DNA from: Vallitalea guaymasensis
GTDB lineage: Bacteria > Bacillota > Clostridia > Lachnospirales > Vallitaleaceae
Reading direction: 5' to 3'
Assembly (NCBI RefSeq): GCF_018141425.1
Contig: NZ_CP058561.1
Span: forward strand, 2,170,001 to 2,234,000
Length of the DNA stretch: 64,000 nucleotides
Position 1 is the first letter of the stretch; each line of letters begins with the position of its first letter. Positions 36,502-46,907 of the stretch are shown piece by piece. The notes under the pieces were generated by a model. It had not been told where the DNA came from and made no database searches. It saw nothing but the letters and a program-made list of their open reading frames with translations. Both the position numbers and the translations under genes were made by a program.

Positions 36502-38733
36502 ATGAAAGATTATTGGAAAAATTTTATACCTGGAAACTGGGAAAAAAATATTGATGTAAGAGATTTTATCCAAACAAACTATAAACCATTTGATGGTGAC
36601 GATTCTTTCTTAGAGGGACCTACAGCAAACACAAAAAAACTCTGGGAAGAAGTATGCGAACTAACAAAAGAAGAAAATAAAAAAGGAATCTTAGATGCAG
36701 AAACAAAAGTTCCTTCATCAGTGACATCACACGGTCCTGGTTATGTAAACAAGGATTTAGAAAAAATTGTTGGATTCCAAACTGATAAGCCTTTAAAAAG
36801 AGGTATAATGCCTAATGGTGGTATCAGAGTTGTAAGAAACGCTTTAAATGCTTATGGCTATGAACTTGACAAAGAAACTGATAAAATTTTCACAAAGTAT
36901 AGAAAGACTCATAACGATGGAGTTTTCGATGCTTATACTGATAATATGCGTCAAGCAAGACATTCAGGTATTATTACAGGGTTGCCAGATGCTTACGGAA
37001 GAGGTAGAATAATTGGTGACTATAGACGTGTGGCTCTATATGGTACTGATTTTCTAATCGCTGGTAAGCAAGAAGAGAAAAAGCAATTAGAAATGGATTT
37101 CATGGAACCAAATGTCATTGTTCTTAGAGAAGAAATCTCAGAACAAATCGTTGCATTGAAACAATTAAAAGAGATGGCTGCCACTTATGGACATGATATC
37201 AGCAAACCTGCTTCTAATGCAGCAGAAGCTATTCAATGGACTTATTACGGATATCTTGGAGCTATAAAAGAACAAGATGGAGCCGCAATGTCATTAGGTA
37301 GAGTTTCTACTTTCATAGATATATATATTGAGAGAGACTTAAATACAGGCGTTCTAACTGAAAAAGAAGCACAAGAATTAATGGATCAGTTTGTAATGAA
37401 GCTTAGAATGGTAAGATTCCTACGTACTCCTTCTTACAATGAATTATTCTCTGGAGACCCAACATGGGTTACAGAAGTTATTGGTGGAATGGGAATTGAT
37501 GGTAGAACTCTAGTAACTAAAAACAGTTTCAGAACTCTTCATACATTAAACAATCTAGGACCAGCACCAGAACCTAACTTAACAGTTTTATGGTCTGAAA
37601 GATTACCTGAGAACTTCAAGAAATTCTGTGCAAAAGTTTCTATAGATACAAGCTCAATCCAGTATGAAAATGATGATTTGATGAGAGCATGGTATGGTGA
37701 TGATTACGGTATTGCTTGTTGTGTATCTGCTATGAAAATCGGTAAGCAAATGCAGTTCTTCGGAGCAAGAGCAAACCTTGCAAAAGCATTACTATATGCA
37801 ATCAATGGTGGTAGAGATGAAAAATCTGGAGACCAAATCGGTCCAGAATTCGCTCCTGTGACTTCTGAGTATCTTGATTATGATGAAGTTACAAGAAAAT
37901 TTGATGCTATTCTTGATTGGTTAGCTCAATTATATATTAATACATTGAATATTATTCACTATATGCATGATAAATACTGCTATGAAAAATTACAAATGGC
38001 ACTTCATGATAAAGATGTACTAAGAACTTCTGCTTGTGGTATCGCTGGATTATCCGTTGTAGCCGACTCATTATCAGCTATAAAACACTCAAAAGTGAAA
38101 GTTATCAGAAATGAAGAAGGTCTAGCTATAGATTACGAAGTAGAAGCTGATAGCTATCCTGCATTCGGTAACAACGATGACCGTGTTGACAATATTGCAA
38201 GTGAAATAGTTGAAAACTTTATGAACAAACTAAGAAAACATAAGACTTATAGAGATTCAGTTCCTACTATGTCAATCCTTACAATTACTTCCAATGTTGT
38301 TTATGGTAAGAAAACTGGTAGCACTCCAGATGGCAGAAAAGGTGGAGATCCATTTGCTCCAGGTGCTAACCCAATGCATGGACGTGACAAAAATGGAGCA
38401 ATCGCTTCAATGTCATCAGTAGCCAAATTACCATATGAGCATTCAGAAGATGGTATTTCATATACTTTCTCAATCGTACCAAAAGCACTTGGTAAGAATG
38501 AAACAACTAGAGTAAGTAACTTAGTAGGTCTATTAGATGGTTATTTCCATGATAAAGGTCATCATATCAATGTAAACGTATTTGATAGAGAAACATTAAT
38601 AGATGCTATGGATCATCCAGAAAAATACCCACAATTAACAATAAGGGTTTCTGGATATGCTGTTAACTTCATCAAATTAACAAGAGAACAACAGTTAGAT
38701 GTTATTCATAGAACATTCCATGAAAGAGCGTAA
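36502..38733 (+). CDS. pflB: Formate C-acetyltransferase (pyruvate formate-lyase)
   Basis: Glycyl-radical enzyme converting pyruvate and CoA to acetyl-CoA and formate. The protein has 743 residues. The catalytic cysteine pair is C406-C407 in [13 protein letters not shown], and the glycyl radical site is G718 in [20 protein letters not shown]. The N-terminus [20 protein letters not shown] is that of true PFL rather than a diol dehydratase. The ATG at 36502 lies 9 bases after AGGAGG; an upstream TTG is too close to that site. pflA follows after 37 bases. Confidence 0.97.
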   Translation: MKDYWKNFIPGNWEKNIDVRDFIQTNYKPFDGDDSFLEGPTANTKKLWEEVCELTKEENKKGILDAETKVPSSVTSHGPGYVNKDLEKIVGFQTDKPLKRGIMPNGGIRVVRNALNAYGYELDKETDKIFTKYRKTHNDGVFDAYTDNMRQARHSGIITGLPDAYGRGRIIGDYRRVALYGTDFLIAGKQEEKKQLEMDFMEPNVIVLREEISEQIVALKQLKEMAATYGHDISKPASNAAEAIQWTYYGYLGAIKEQDGAAMSLGRVSTFIDIYIERDLNTGVLTEKEAQELMDQFVMKLRMVRFLRTPSYNELFSGDPTWVTEVIGGMGIDGRTLVTKNSFRTLHTLNNLGPAPEPNLTVLWSERLPENFKKFCAKVSIDTSSIQYENDDLMRAWYGDDYGIACCVSAMKIGKQMQFFGARANLAKALLYAINGGRDEKSGDQIGPEFAPVTSEYLDYDEVTRKFDAILDWLAQLYINTLNIIHYMHDKYCYEKLQMALHDKDVLRTSACGIAGLSVVADSLSAIKHSKVKVIRNEEGLAIDYEVEADSYPAFGNNDDRVDNIASEIVENFMNKLRKHKTYRDSVPTMSILTITSNVVYGKKTGSTPDGRKGGDPFAPGANPMHGRDKNGAIASMSSVAKLPYEHSEDGISYTFSIVPKALGKNETTRVSNLVGLLDGYFHDKGHHINVNVFDRETLIDAMDHPEKYPQLTIRVSGYAVNFIKLTREQQLDVIHRTFHERA

Positions 38734-38770
38734 AACAATGTGTTAAGCCATACCTAAGGAGGTTATTGCA

Positions 38771-39508
38771 ATGAGTGTAATAGGGAAAATTCATTCTATT
38801 GAGACTTGTGGTACTGTAGATGGACCTGGTATAAGATTCGTGATCTTTATGCAAGGCTGCCCTTTGCGATGTAAATACTGCCATAATCCAGACACTTGGA
38901 AACTAGGTGATGGCGAAGAGAAGACTGTAGAAGAATTAATTCTAGAAATTAAAAAGTATAAATCATACATGAAATTTTCAGGTGGTGGGGTCACTGTTAC
39001 AGGCGGTGAACCACTCCTACAAGGAAAATTCGTTAAAGAACTATTCAAAAGATGTAAAGAAGAAGGTATTCACACAGCAATTGATACCTCCGGTTATATC
39101 TTTAATGACACAACAAAAGAAGTACTGGATTATACTGATCTAGTACTTCTGGATATAAAGTGTTATGATAGTGATAGATATAAGTATATTACAGGTGTGT
39201 CCCTTGACCCTACTATATCCTTTATGAATTATCTAGGTGAGCTTAATAAACCTGTCTGGATAAGGTATGTATTGGTTCCAGGACTAAGTGATAATGAAGA
39301 ACATATCAAAAACTTATCTATATTTTTGAGTAATTTCAATAATATAGAAAGAATTGAACTTCTACCATTTCATAAAATGGGTGAATTCAAATGGGAAGAA
39401 TTAGGCTATACTTATGAACTTGGGGACACAAAAGAACCTACCAAGGAAGAAGTTATTAAGGCAATGAGTATTATAAAAGAACATAATCTCAATGTTGTAA
39501 CAAGTTGA
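38771..39508 (+). CDS. pflA: Pyruvate formate-lyase-activating enzyme
   Basis: Radical SAM enzyme that installs the glycyl radical on PflB. A 245-residue protein with the cluster motif CPLRCKYC (C30, C34, C37), the GGGVTVTGGEP SAM-binding motif and the C-terminal ELLPFHKMGEFKWEELG stretch typical of PflA. AAGGAGG precedes the ATG. Co-transcribed with pflB. Confidence 0.96.
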   Translation: MSVIGKIHSIETCGTVDGPGIRFVIFMQGCPLRCKYCHNPDTWKLGDGEEKTVEELILEIKKYKSYMKFSGGGVTVTGGEPLLQGKFVKELFKRCKEEGIHTAIDTSGYIFNDTTKEVLDYTDLVLLDIKCYDSDRYKYITGVSLDPTISFMNYLGELNKPVWIRYVLVPGLSDNEEHIKNLSIFLSNFNNIERIELLPFHKMGEFKWEELGYTYELGDTKEPTKEEVIKAMSIIKEHNLNVVTS

Positions 39509-39607
39509 TTAATAACTTTTTGGTAATTTAATTAAGTTAATAAGCATTAAATTAAATTATTGTTATTTTTTAATTTAATGCTTGTATTATAGCTATTAAT
39601 ATATTAA

Positions 39608-39823
<216 letters not shown>

Positions 39824-39841
39824 TAAATAATTACTTATATT

Positions 39842-39870
39842 AAAAAGGAGCAAATTGTTGCTCCTTTTTT
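39842..39870. terminator. Bidirectional rho-independent terminator
   Basis: AAAAAGGAGCAA and TTGCTCCTTTTT form a 12-bp stem with a 4-base loop between the ferredoxin gene and the convergent MerR-type gene. Confidence 0.9.
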
Positions 39871-39885
39871 ATTTAAAATACTACC

Positions 39886-40464
39886 CTATCCCTTTGATTT
39901 TTTTGATCTAAAAAATCTTCTATTTGTTGAAGTTGCTGTTTCTTGCCTCATTTTTTGCATTTCTCTTATAGTTTCATCTAGCTTTTTATATCTTTTTTCT
40001 TCCTTCTCTTCACGCTCTTCCAATAGGAATCTTACTTCGCTTGATACTTCTTTTGTTAATTGTTCTTTTAATATCTGGTTATTCTCTTTTAATGTATCTT
40101 CAAGAACGCATTGGAGGAACTCTTGGAATTGCTGTACCTTACTGCTTCCCGATTTAGATACTTCCATAGGAACTGCTTTAGATACTTCTTGTATTTCCTG
40201 TTTAGGGGTATCTTCCTCCCCACACAGCTTGTCCTCCTCAAGAATCCCTGGCAACATCATTTTGATGGCTTTTAATTGTAGTCCTTGTTCTTTTAGTTTT
40301 TTAACGCTTTTTAATATATTCAAGTCCTCAGCTCGAAAGTATCTATGTCCAAGTTCATTTCTAGGGATATTAAGCTCTAATTCTTCTTCCCAATATCTGA
40401 GTACATGGGGTTCTACATCTAATTGTTTTGATGCATCCGATATAATATAACGTACTTCCACCAT
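39886..40464 (-). CDS. MerR-type helix-turn-helix protein with coiled coil
   Basis: A 192-residue protein. Residues 1-75 are a MerR-like winged helix (YIISDASKQLDVEPHVLRYW, then GHRYFRAEDLNILKSVKKL). A linker leads to a long, highly charged coiled coil (ENNQILKEQLTKEVSSEVRF, then EEREEKEEKRYKKLDETIRE) and a basic tail (FRSKKSKG). No ligand domain is present. The plan recalls RacA-like chromosome-anchoring proteins as well as MerR regulators; the two cannot be separated here. AGGAGGGGG precedes the ATG. Confidence 0.8.
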   Translation of the reverse strand: MVEVRYIISDASKQLDVEPHVLRYWEEELELNIPRNELGHRYFRAEDLNILKSVKKLKEQGLQLKAIKMMLPGILEEDKLCGEEDTPKQEIQEVSKAVPMEVSKSGSSKVQQFQEFLQCVLEDTLKENNQILKEQLTKEVSSEVRFLLEEREEKEEKRYKKLDETIREMQKMRQETATSTNRRFFRSKKSKG

Positions 40465-40571
40465 GTTCCCCCTCCTATCTGTAAATTATTTCCATTTGAT
40501 TACTATTATACCATATATTTACAATAGTTCAAGTCTTTTAGGTATTTTAAGAAAATAATATTAATAGGTTG

Positions 40572-40610
40572 AGAAAAAAAAAAGATACTTAACCATTACG
40601 TCAGCATCTT
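40572..40610 (-). terminator. Terminator of the flagellin-fliS transcript
   Basis: On the minus strand AAGATGCT pairs imperfectly with AAGTATCTT and is followed by a run of about ten T. Confidence 0.7.
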
Positions 40611-40632
40611 TCTCTCTTTTATTATTATATTT

Positions 40633-41109
40633 CTATGCTTTAAATCCTCTAGATTCAACTTCATTTATTATTGTTTCATTAAGAGTACCTTTTCCGTATG
40701 TAAGACCAGCATATAATTTCTGTGAATTTTTTATAAGTGATTTACTATTTTGTCCTTTTGCGGCTTCTTTGAAACCTTCTAATAGTATATTAGCCAGTTT
40801 CTTAACTTCTGTCAAAGGTTCTATATTAAATTGGATTGAAGCTTCTATTAGCTTTTTATTCATGTAAATATATAGTGATAATAAATACCTTGATATCTCA
40901 TAGGACATATCTAGAGTATCCGTTAATTCTCTATGTAATTTGTGAACTTTGGTCATACATTGGTTAAATGTATCTTCATCCTCATTGTTAATAGCTTCAA
41001 TGGAATTATCAATCTCACCCATAAATAGTTCATAGGTAATTATTAACAGTTGTTCTCTATTTGCATTAATTATTTTATTCTGATATGTTTTCACTGTATC
41101 TTCTACCAT
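40633..41109 (-). CDS. fliS: FliS-family flagellin export chaperone
   Basis: A 158-residue helical protein of FliS type (YQNKIINANREQLLIITYEL near the start, then YEISRYLLSLYIYMNKKLIE). FliS binds the C-terminus of flagellin in the cytosol and prevents premature polymerisation. It lies 52 bases downstream of the flagellin gene on the same strand, with GAAAGGA before the ATG. Divergent from typical FliS in its C-terminal third, but the context is strongly supportive. Confidence 0.88.
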   Translation of the reverse strand: MVEDTVKTYQNKIINANREQLLIITYELFMGEIDNSIEAINNEDEDTFNQCMTKVHKLHRELTDTLDMSYEISRYLLSLYIYMNKKLIEASIQFNIEPLTEVKKLANILLEGFKEAAKGQNSKSLIKNSQKLYAGLTYGKGTLNETIINEVESRGFKA

Positions 41110-41161
41110 TATAACATTCCTTTCGGGATATATTATTAACTATTTGCTATAATCTATTTTC

Positions 41162-42934
41162 TTATCCTTGTAATAATTGTAGGATAGATTGTGGTCTTTG
41201 GTTAGCTTGTGCTAACATAGAAGTTCCAGCTTGAGCTATAACATTTCTTTGAGTGTATTGAGCCATCTCAAATGCCATATCTGCATCTTGAATACGAGAC
41301 ATAGCCTCTGTCATACTTTCTGAAGCTACACTTAAGTTGTTAACAGTATGTTCTAATCTATTTTGATAAGCTCCAAGTTTTGCTCTGATACCTGATACTT
41401 GGCTTATTGCATCATCTACAGTACCTATTGCAAGCTGTGCACCATCAGCAGTTGAGAGGTTAAGTGTATGTATTCCTAATGCTTTTGGTGATAAGTTAGG
41501 TATTCTAACTTCCATGAATTGTCCTTCATTGGCACCTATTTGGAGGTCTAATGGACCGGCGTCTAGGACGCTGATGTTAGTTTGATTACATAATACTGCT
41601 TTGTAAGCATCTAATGCTTTTTTAGCAGTTTTTGTAGTTATTGCTCCTGTAGCTATAGTATTAATAATTTCATTATCTGTTTTACCCAAATGACTTTTGA
41701 TAATATCTGATCCAGGAGACCCTAATATACTATCTGCAACATCCCATGCTTTTGCTAATATTGCATCATTAACACTAGACATATCCTTAGTAGATGGTAT
41801 TAGACTCATTGAATGAGCATAGGACTGTGCATCAGCTAAACTCTTACCACTACCTAAAGCACTCATAAATGATTTTACATAAATATCATTTTGCTCTGCC
41901 GTTACACCTGTTACCGAAACGCCTATGCCAGCTTTGTATGCTTCATTATTTTCTACTCTACCTTCAACAGCCTCAAATTTCATCTCAAACCCATTAATAT
42001 CACTAACAGTTACAATATTGCCTTTACAAGATACTGTTGCTGTTGGAGAAAAATCACTATTGTCACTGTCAATACTAGCTTCTACGTCTTTCCCTGTAAC
42101 AGTCTGTGAACTTAAACCAAGAAAGCCTAATACATCATTCGAGCCTTTTAAATCTAATTTATAATCAGAACCATATTGTTTTGATTCAAATTGCAATTTT
42201 ACAGTATCATTTAGCATAAATTCAGTTGAAGCACCCGAACTATCTATTGACTTCAGATTGACTCCTACTTTTTCAGCTAATCCTCTTAACTTAGAAAATA
42301 CCATATCCGCATCATCGGTCGAATATATTTTTACTTCTTCCCCATTAAGACTAATTATTCCATCCTTTGTAATATCTTTACAAGTATCTGTTGATGTTAT
42401 ATTAGCTTTCGTTGCATCAGAGATAATATTCAACTTATAATCACCTGGTTCAACAGTATCTGATAAGGATACTATCTTAGCAATACTATCAAAGTCTGGA
42501 AACGCTCTTCTATCAATCTCACCATTCAATAATTTTCTCTCATTGAATTCAATATTTTCAGATATTCTCTGAATCTCTTTTTGAAGTTGTCCTACTTCTT
42601 CTTGAATAGCTTTTCTATCTTCGTCATCATATGTACCATTAGAAGCTTGTACTGATAATTCTCTTATTCTTTGAAGCATGGAATGTACTTCATTTAGTGC
42701 ACCCTCAGCAGTTTGTATAAGAGATATACCGTCCATGGTATTTCTTTTTGCCTGTTCCAATCCTCTTACCTGTGTATCCATTTTTTGAGTAATGGCAAGT
42801 CCAGCCGCATCATCCGAAGAGTGGTTGATTCTAAGCCCTGATGATAACCTCTCTAATGATTTATCTAATTTGGAATTGTTCATTGTTAATTGATGTAAAG
42901 CTCTAAGTGCTGGTATGTTGTGATTAATTCTCAT
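41162..42934 (-). CDS. fliC: Flagellin
   Basis: Flagellar filament subunit of 590 residues. The conserved N-terminal coiled region (MRINHNIPALRALHQL, then LERLSSGLRINHSSDDAAGL) and C-terminal region (MTEAMSRIQDADMAFEMAQY, ending QSILQLLQG) flank a long variable domain of about 300 residues exposed on the filament. A perfect sigma-D promoter lies about 180 bases upstream. The leader has a small GGA-loop hairpin near the ribosome binding site AAGGGGTG. fliS follows. Larger than the minimal Bacillus flagellin because of the central domain. Confidence 0.96.
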   Translation of the reverse strand: MRINHNIPALRALHQLTMNNSKLDKSLERLSSGLRINHSSDDAAGLAITQKMDTQVRGLEQAKRNTMDGISLIQTAEGALNEVHSMLQRIRELSVQASNGTYDDEDRKAIQEEVGQLQKEIQRISENIEFNERKLLNGEIDRRAFPDFDSIAKIVSLSDTVEPGDYKLNIISDATKANITSTDTCKDITKDGIISLNGEEVKIYSTDDADMVFSKLRGLAEKVGVNLKSIDSSGASTEFMLNDTVKLQFESKQYGSDYKLDLKGSNDVLGFLGLSSQTVTGKDVEASIDSDNSDFSPTATVSCKGNIVTVSDINGFEMKFEAVEGRVENNEAYKAGIGVSVTGVTAEQNDIYVKSFMSALGSGKSLADAQSYAHSMSLIPSTKDMSSVNDAILAKAWDVADSILGSPGSDIIKSHLGKTDNEIINTIATGAITTKTAKKALDAYKAVLCNQTNISVLDAGPLDLQIGANEGQFMEVRIPNLSPKALGIHTLNLSTADGAQLAIGTVDDAISQVSGIRAKLGAYQNRLEHTVNNLSVASESMTEAMSRIQDADMAFEMAQYTQRNVIAQAGTSMLAQANQRPQSILQLLQG

Positions 42935-42960
42935 TGCGACACCCCTTTTTTATTATATAA

Positions 42961-42975
42961 GAAAGTCCTACTTTC
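42961..42975 (-). promoter_or_regulatory. GGA-loop hairpin in the flagellin leader (possible CsrA site)
   Basis: On the minus strand GAAAGT-AGG-ACTTTC is a perfect 6-bp stem, 26 bases before the flagellin ATG. AGGA presented in a hairpin loop is the form of CsrA target known from other bacteria, including the Bacillus hag leader. csrA and fliW are not in the window. Confidence 0.45.
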
Positions 42976-43112
42976 CATTTTTCTAAAGTTTTTATGGTTC
43001 TTATTATTACTTGTTGTTACTTATAATAATTAATATAATATTTATATTTACTACACTTTATATAATTAACTCTGCCCTTTGTTTTATTGTATCTATCTAG
43101 ACTACATATATT

Positions 43113-43139
43113 TTATCGACTTATTTCAAAATTTATTTA
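43113..43139 (-). promoter_or_regulatory. Sigma-D promoter of flagellin
   Basis: On the minus strand: TAAA (43139-43136), 15-base spacer, GTCGATAA (43120-43113). It matches the flagellar consensus TAAA-N15-GCCGATAA except for one base. Confidence 0.85.
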
Positions 43140-43166
43140 GGCATACCCCGATAAAACCCTTAGGCA

Positions 43167-43295
43167 TTATTCATCATTGCTATGATTCCTGTTTTCATCT
43201 AAATTACCTATAAATTCTGCTAGCTTCTTAGCCAATATATAAATGTCACTTTTAGCTTGTTGCTTATTATTTTCATTCACACCTGTATCTTCTAT
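43167..43295 (-). CDS. Possible small protein downstream of the FliK-like gene
   Basis: An open frame of about 42 codons reading EDTGVNENNKQQAKSD then IYILAKKLAEFIGN and ending NHSNDE. AAGGAG lies 8 bases before an ATA codon (43295-43293); a GTG at 43304 lies inside that site. An AUA or AUU start would be rare, so the frame may be a decayed gene or chance. It lies between the FliK-like gene and the sigma-D promoter. No family recognised. Confidence 0.3.
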   Translation of the reverse strand: MEDTGVNENNKQQAKSDIYILAKKLAEFIGNLDENRNHSNDE

Positions 43296-43346
43296 AATAA
43301 ACACTCCTTTTTGAACATTAACTACCTAATACCTCTTGTAAAACTA

Positions 43347-46300
43347 TTATATAAGCATTTCAAAATTACCCATCTTATTATCATTGGATGTATTGTTATT
43401 CACTTGCTGTTTAACATCCAGTGGTGTTTCAATCTGTGGATTATCATATTTAATTGAAGATACATTATAACCCATATCTTCTATCATCGACTTTAGTTCT
43501 TTACTATATTCCATCAAATATTTTGTCTCGTTAACCTTAGTAGATGATATATCGATTTCAATATCTTTATCATTCATTTTTACTATTGAATTGACTATTC
43601 CAAGATTTTTGGTTTTAAGAGATAACAACACTTTCATTGAATTTTCATCAACAGTTTTGTCTTTGTCTATGTAATATATATTAAGTTGAGTCATTTCTCC
43701 ATTGAGTAAAATAGGTATTTGAACATAATCTTCTTTGTCTTCCATCTCTTTGTTCATATCTAATATTCGATTTATCTCTGTGAGATCATTAGTTATATTA
43801 GGTCTTTTATTTTGATTAAGTTCAAATGACTTTCCTTTGATCTCTTTTAATTCTTCTTGTATTTCATTGTAGATATTTGATATTTCTTCTCCACCCGCAA
43901 GGCGATTAAGTATTTCACCAAAAGTATTAGTTATCTCCTTATTAATATCTGTATCATTGAATTCTCCCATAAGGTGTTTCAGCTTATTACTCAATTCATT
44001 GTTATCCTGCATTAGATTACTTATTGTAGTTAGATTTTTAAGGTTAACAGGTAATTGTAGTTTTTGTAAGAATTTAATTGATTCTGAGGATGTATTCTTC
44101 ACTTGGTTAAGCTGTTCTCTTATTCTATGGGTATCCAATTCTTGTATTTCATTTTCATCTATCATATTTAATATTTCTTCAATGGGTTTATCCATTATTC
44201 CATCTTTTTCTAATAATTTTTTTAGATTATCAGGAGAAGATTTTCTGATTAATTCTTTAATGTTATTTTCAAGATACTGCATATCAATTATATTATCTTT
44301 GGTTATCTGTAGTTGAAACTCTTCTATACTTTCCATAAGCTTTATATTGCTTTTATTAACCTCAAAACCAGCTTTCTCAAATGCTTCTTGTATTTGGTTT
44401 CTAATGGATTCACTATCATATTTCAAGTTCTCTAATGCACCAAAATTGTCATCTATGTTCACATTGATATCTGTACGTTTTCCACCAGTTTTTCTTAGAT
44501 ATTTTGCTGCTTCCATAAGGTTGTTGAGAGATAGTTTCATATCTTTTTTTACCAGGAATCCTACTGCTCTTCCTTCTGATTTGGATATGGTATGAAGCAT
44601 TCTATATATACCTATCATACTTTTTCTCTCTTTTTCAGATAGAGTATTGTCTTTATCCATTTCATTTATGAATGCTGCAATTTTATCTGTCAGGTCTTCT
44701 CCTATTAGCTCATCAAAATTGTGCATATAATCTATAACTTCATTAATATTCATTTCTACTGGTGACAGATTATCTTTTATCATATGTGCAACTATGTTAG
44801 GATGAAGTCTGTTCAACACAATGTTTACTTGTTGATCCAGAAGCTTTATATTATTAATATTACTTTCTGAGATTTCCATTTCATTGTGGACCAAGATTTT
44901 AGCAGCCCTTATATTATCAGTATTAATATCTATATTTAACTCTTTTAGAATATTCTCTAACTGATTAAAAGTCTTTTTAATATTATCTCCCAGATCTGCT
45001 CTTGGCTTAGTTCCCAATTTATCATACATTTCCTGTAGCATATTACTCTTATTGGTAACATCATTGGTATCGCTTGTTATGGCTTTCAGCGTAAAGTCTA
45101 CTGCTTTTTTCATTACTTGTCCTAATATGTTGGTAGATGTATTTCTTGCTTTCTCAACTGTCTCTAATACTTTGTTCATCTTATCAATATTAGAATCTGT
45201 TGGTTTAGCTCCTACTGATGACAGTTCATTTTTTATGTCAGCTCTTTCTAGTTGTTTAAGCTCTTCAACAAGTTGGTTCAGTGGTGCTGTATCAATTTTT
45301 ATTCCATTATCAAGCATCCTGTTGGCTGATTCTATGGTCATCTTCAATCTAATCTCTTCAATCTGTCTCTTTGCTGTTATATATTTATCTTGTTGATTTT
45401 CGGATAAGTTAGTTTCTCTTTCTTCACTTATGGGCTTATCTTCATATTCTTTTTCTAGATTGTCTAGGTTAATTGTTTTACCCTTGATTATAAGTTTCTT
45501 AAGATGTTCATCTTTTATGTTAGGTAGATTGTCTATGGTTTTTTTAGCCTTTAATCTATCTGATTTATCATTTTTTATGACCTTATTGTGCTGGGTTATA
45601 TTGTTGGTCAATTCAATGTCATCTATTTTCTTGTTGTTAATAATGTTATCAACAGCTTTATCTATAATCTGTTCTGGTTTAATATTATTTTCAATATCCT
45701 TTAGGTATAGATATTTCTCTATATTCGCCTTATCTATTTCTACATTATTTTGAATTAAGGTTTTAGCAGCCTTAATAGTTTTCTCATTAGGGTCAATATC
45801 ATTATTCTTAAGTATATTTTTTATCTGTGGTTCTAATTCTTTTAACTCATCATTTGTAATAGGTGCACTTTGATTATTAGAGTTATTACCATATGAACTA
45901 TTAGCACTATTAGATTTTCCGCTAGTATATTTCGCCTCATACAGCTTTTCAACTGTCATTTCTATATTGTTTTTAAGGACATTCAATATGGCTTCTTCTT
46001 TTAATTGTTTGATGGCATCATACTTATTGAGTGCACTTCTTAGTTTCATTATATTGTGTTCATTAACAGGAAGATTTTTTTCTTTTAGCTTATTTATTAT
46101 TGATTTTATTTCTTCTTTGCTTCCAAAAATCTTGGCGTATCTTTCAATTTCTTTATTAACCTCTTTTTTTATTTTTTCTGTATCATCTTTCTTAACTGCC
46201 AATTTATTCTTGGATACTATTTTTTCAAATAGATCTATAGTCATTTTTTCCGGATTGTAGCTTTTGTTGATAATATCTTTTATATCATCATCAGTAACTT

Positions 46301-46739
46301 TTGATAGAAGTATCTCTAGTTGTTTTTTAGTACTATTTATTATATCTTTGTATTCATCTATGGTACTTTTATCTTTATTTTTCATGGATGTGATTATATC
46401 CATCATTTCTTTGCTCATAGGCGTATTTTTGTTCCATATATCTCTAAAAGATGACATTTTATTGTTTCTTCTTGTTATTTCTTTTTCTTTTGAAATATAT
46501 TTCAAACTAATCTTATCTCCTTTAGCTTCTTCTATCTGAAAGCTGCATGTTTCACCTACATCTTCTTTTATCTCAATATTATTAGGAACCATAATATCTC
46601 TACCCATAACTTCTATCAATGTACCAGCTTCATTTTTATCCTTCACAAGTCCTGTAACATTATCTTTATTATAGTTCATTTTCTTGGTAGAATCGTCAAT
46701 ATTGAAGGTAGTACTTGTTACATCCCATATAGTATTCAT
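43347..46739 (-). CDS. FliK-like (hook-length control type) protein, 1130 aa
   Basis: A long, highly charged, mostly helical cytosolic or exported protein, rich in Lys, Asn, Asp and Ile, with no signal peptide. The N-terminal 85 residues form a small beta domain (GTLIEVMGRDIMVPNNIEI). The middle 850 residues repeat a pattern of short domains, each near IKAAKTLIQNNVEIDKANIE or RAAKILVHNEMEISESNI. The C-terminal 130 residues (YVQIPILLNGEMTQLNIYYI, then YLMEYSKELKSMIEDMGYNV) resemble FliK C-terminal domains of Clostridia. A sigma-D-like -10 box and the next gene being flagellin support a flagellar role. Much longer than usual FliK. Confidence 0.7.
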   Translation of the reverse strand: MNTIWDVTSTTFNIDDSTKKMNYNKDNVTGLVKDKNEAGTLIEVMGRDIMVPNNIEIKEDVGETCSFQIEEAKGDKISLKYISKEKEITRRNNKMSSFRDIWNKNTPMSKEMMDIITSMKNKDKSTIDEYKDIINSTKKQLEILLSKVTDDDIKDIINKSYNPEKMTIDLFEKIVSKNKLAVKKDDTEKIKKEVNKEIERYAKIFGSKEEIKSIINKLKEKNLPVNEHNIMKLRSALNKYDAIKQLKEEAILNVLKNNIEMTVEKLYEAKYTSGKSNSANSSYGNNSNNQSAPITNDELKELEPQIKNILKNNDIDPNEKTIKAAKTLIQNNVEIDKANIEKYLYLKDIENNIKPEQIIDKAVDNIINNKKIDDIELTNNITQHNKVIKNDKSDRLKAKKTIDNLPNIKDEHLKKLIIKGKTINLDNLEKEYEDKPISEERETNLSENQQDKYITAKRQIEEIRLKMTIESANRMLDNGIKIDTAPLNQLVEELKQLERADIKNELSSVGAKPTDSNIDKMNKVLETVEKARNTSTNILGQVMKKAVDFTLKAITSDTNDVTNKSNMLQEMYDKLGTKPRADLGDNIKKTFNQLENILKELNIDINTDNIRAAKILVHNEMEISESNINNIKLLDQQVNIVLNRLHPNIVAHMIKDNLSPVEMNINEVIDYMHNFDELIGEDLTDKIAAFINEMDKDNTLSEKERKSMIGIYRMLHTISKSEGRAVGFLVKKDMKLSLNNLMEAAKYLRKTGGKRTDINVNIDDNFGALENLKYDSESIRNQIQEAFEKAGFEVNKSNIKLMESIEEFQLQITKDNIIDMQYLENNIKELIRKSSPDNLKKLLEKDGIMDKPIEEILNMIDENEIQELDTHRIREQLNQVKNTSSESIKFLQKLQLPVNLKNLTTISNLMQDNNELSNKLKHLMGEFNDTDINKEITNTFGEILNRLAGGEEISNIYNEIQEELKEIKGKSFELNQNKRPNITNDLTEINRILDMNKEMEDKEDYVQIPILLNGEMTQLNIYYIDKDKTVDENSMKVLLSLKTKNLGIVNSIVKMNDKDIEIDISSTKVNETKYLMEYSKELKSMIEDMGYNVSSIKYDNPQIETPLDVKQQVNNNTSNDNKMGNFEMLI

Positions 46740-46779
46740 AACCTAATCAACTCCGTTTTTGATTCAATAGTTATTTTAT

Positions 46780-46787
46780 ATATCGGC
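46780..46787 (-). promoter_or_regulatory. Sigma-D-like -10 element before the FliK-like gene
   Basis: GCCGATAT on the minus strand, a full match to the flagellar -10 core, about 40 bases before the ATG. The -35 position reads TCAT instead of TAAA, so the promoter is weaker or uses another arrangement. Confidence 0.5.
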
Positions 46788-46861
46788 ATTTATCCTCAAA
46801 TAATGAGATAAAAAAATTCTATTTCATATGCTTAAAAAATTGTACTTTCATATAAAAAAGT

Positions 46862-46886
46862 AAAAGAGACAGATTTCTCTGTCTCC
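46862..46886 (-). terminator. Terminator of the LysM protein gene
   Basis: On the minus strand GGAGACAG and CTGTCTCT pair across a 6-base loop, followed by TTTTACTTTTTT. Confidence 0.85.
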
Positions 46887-46907
46887 TAATGGCAATGTAC
46901 TGAAATA

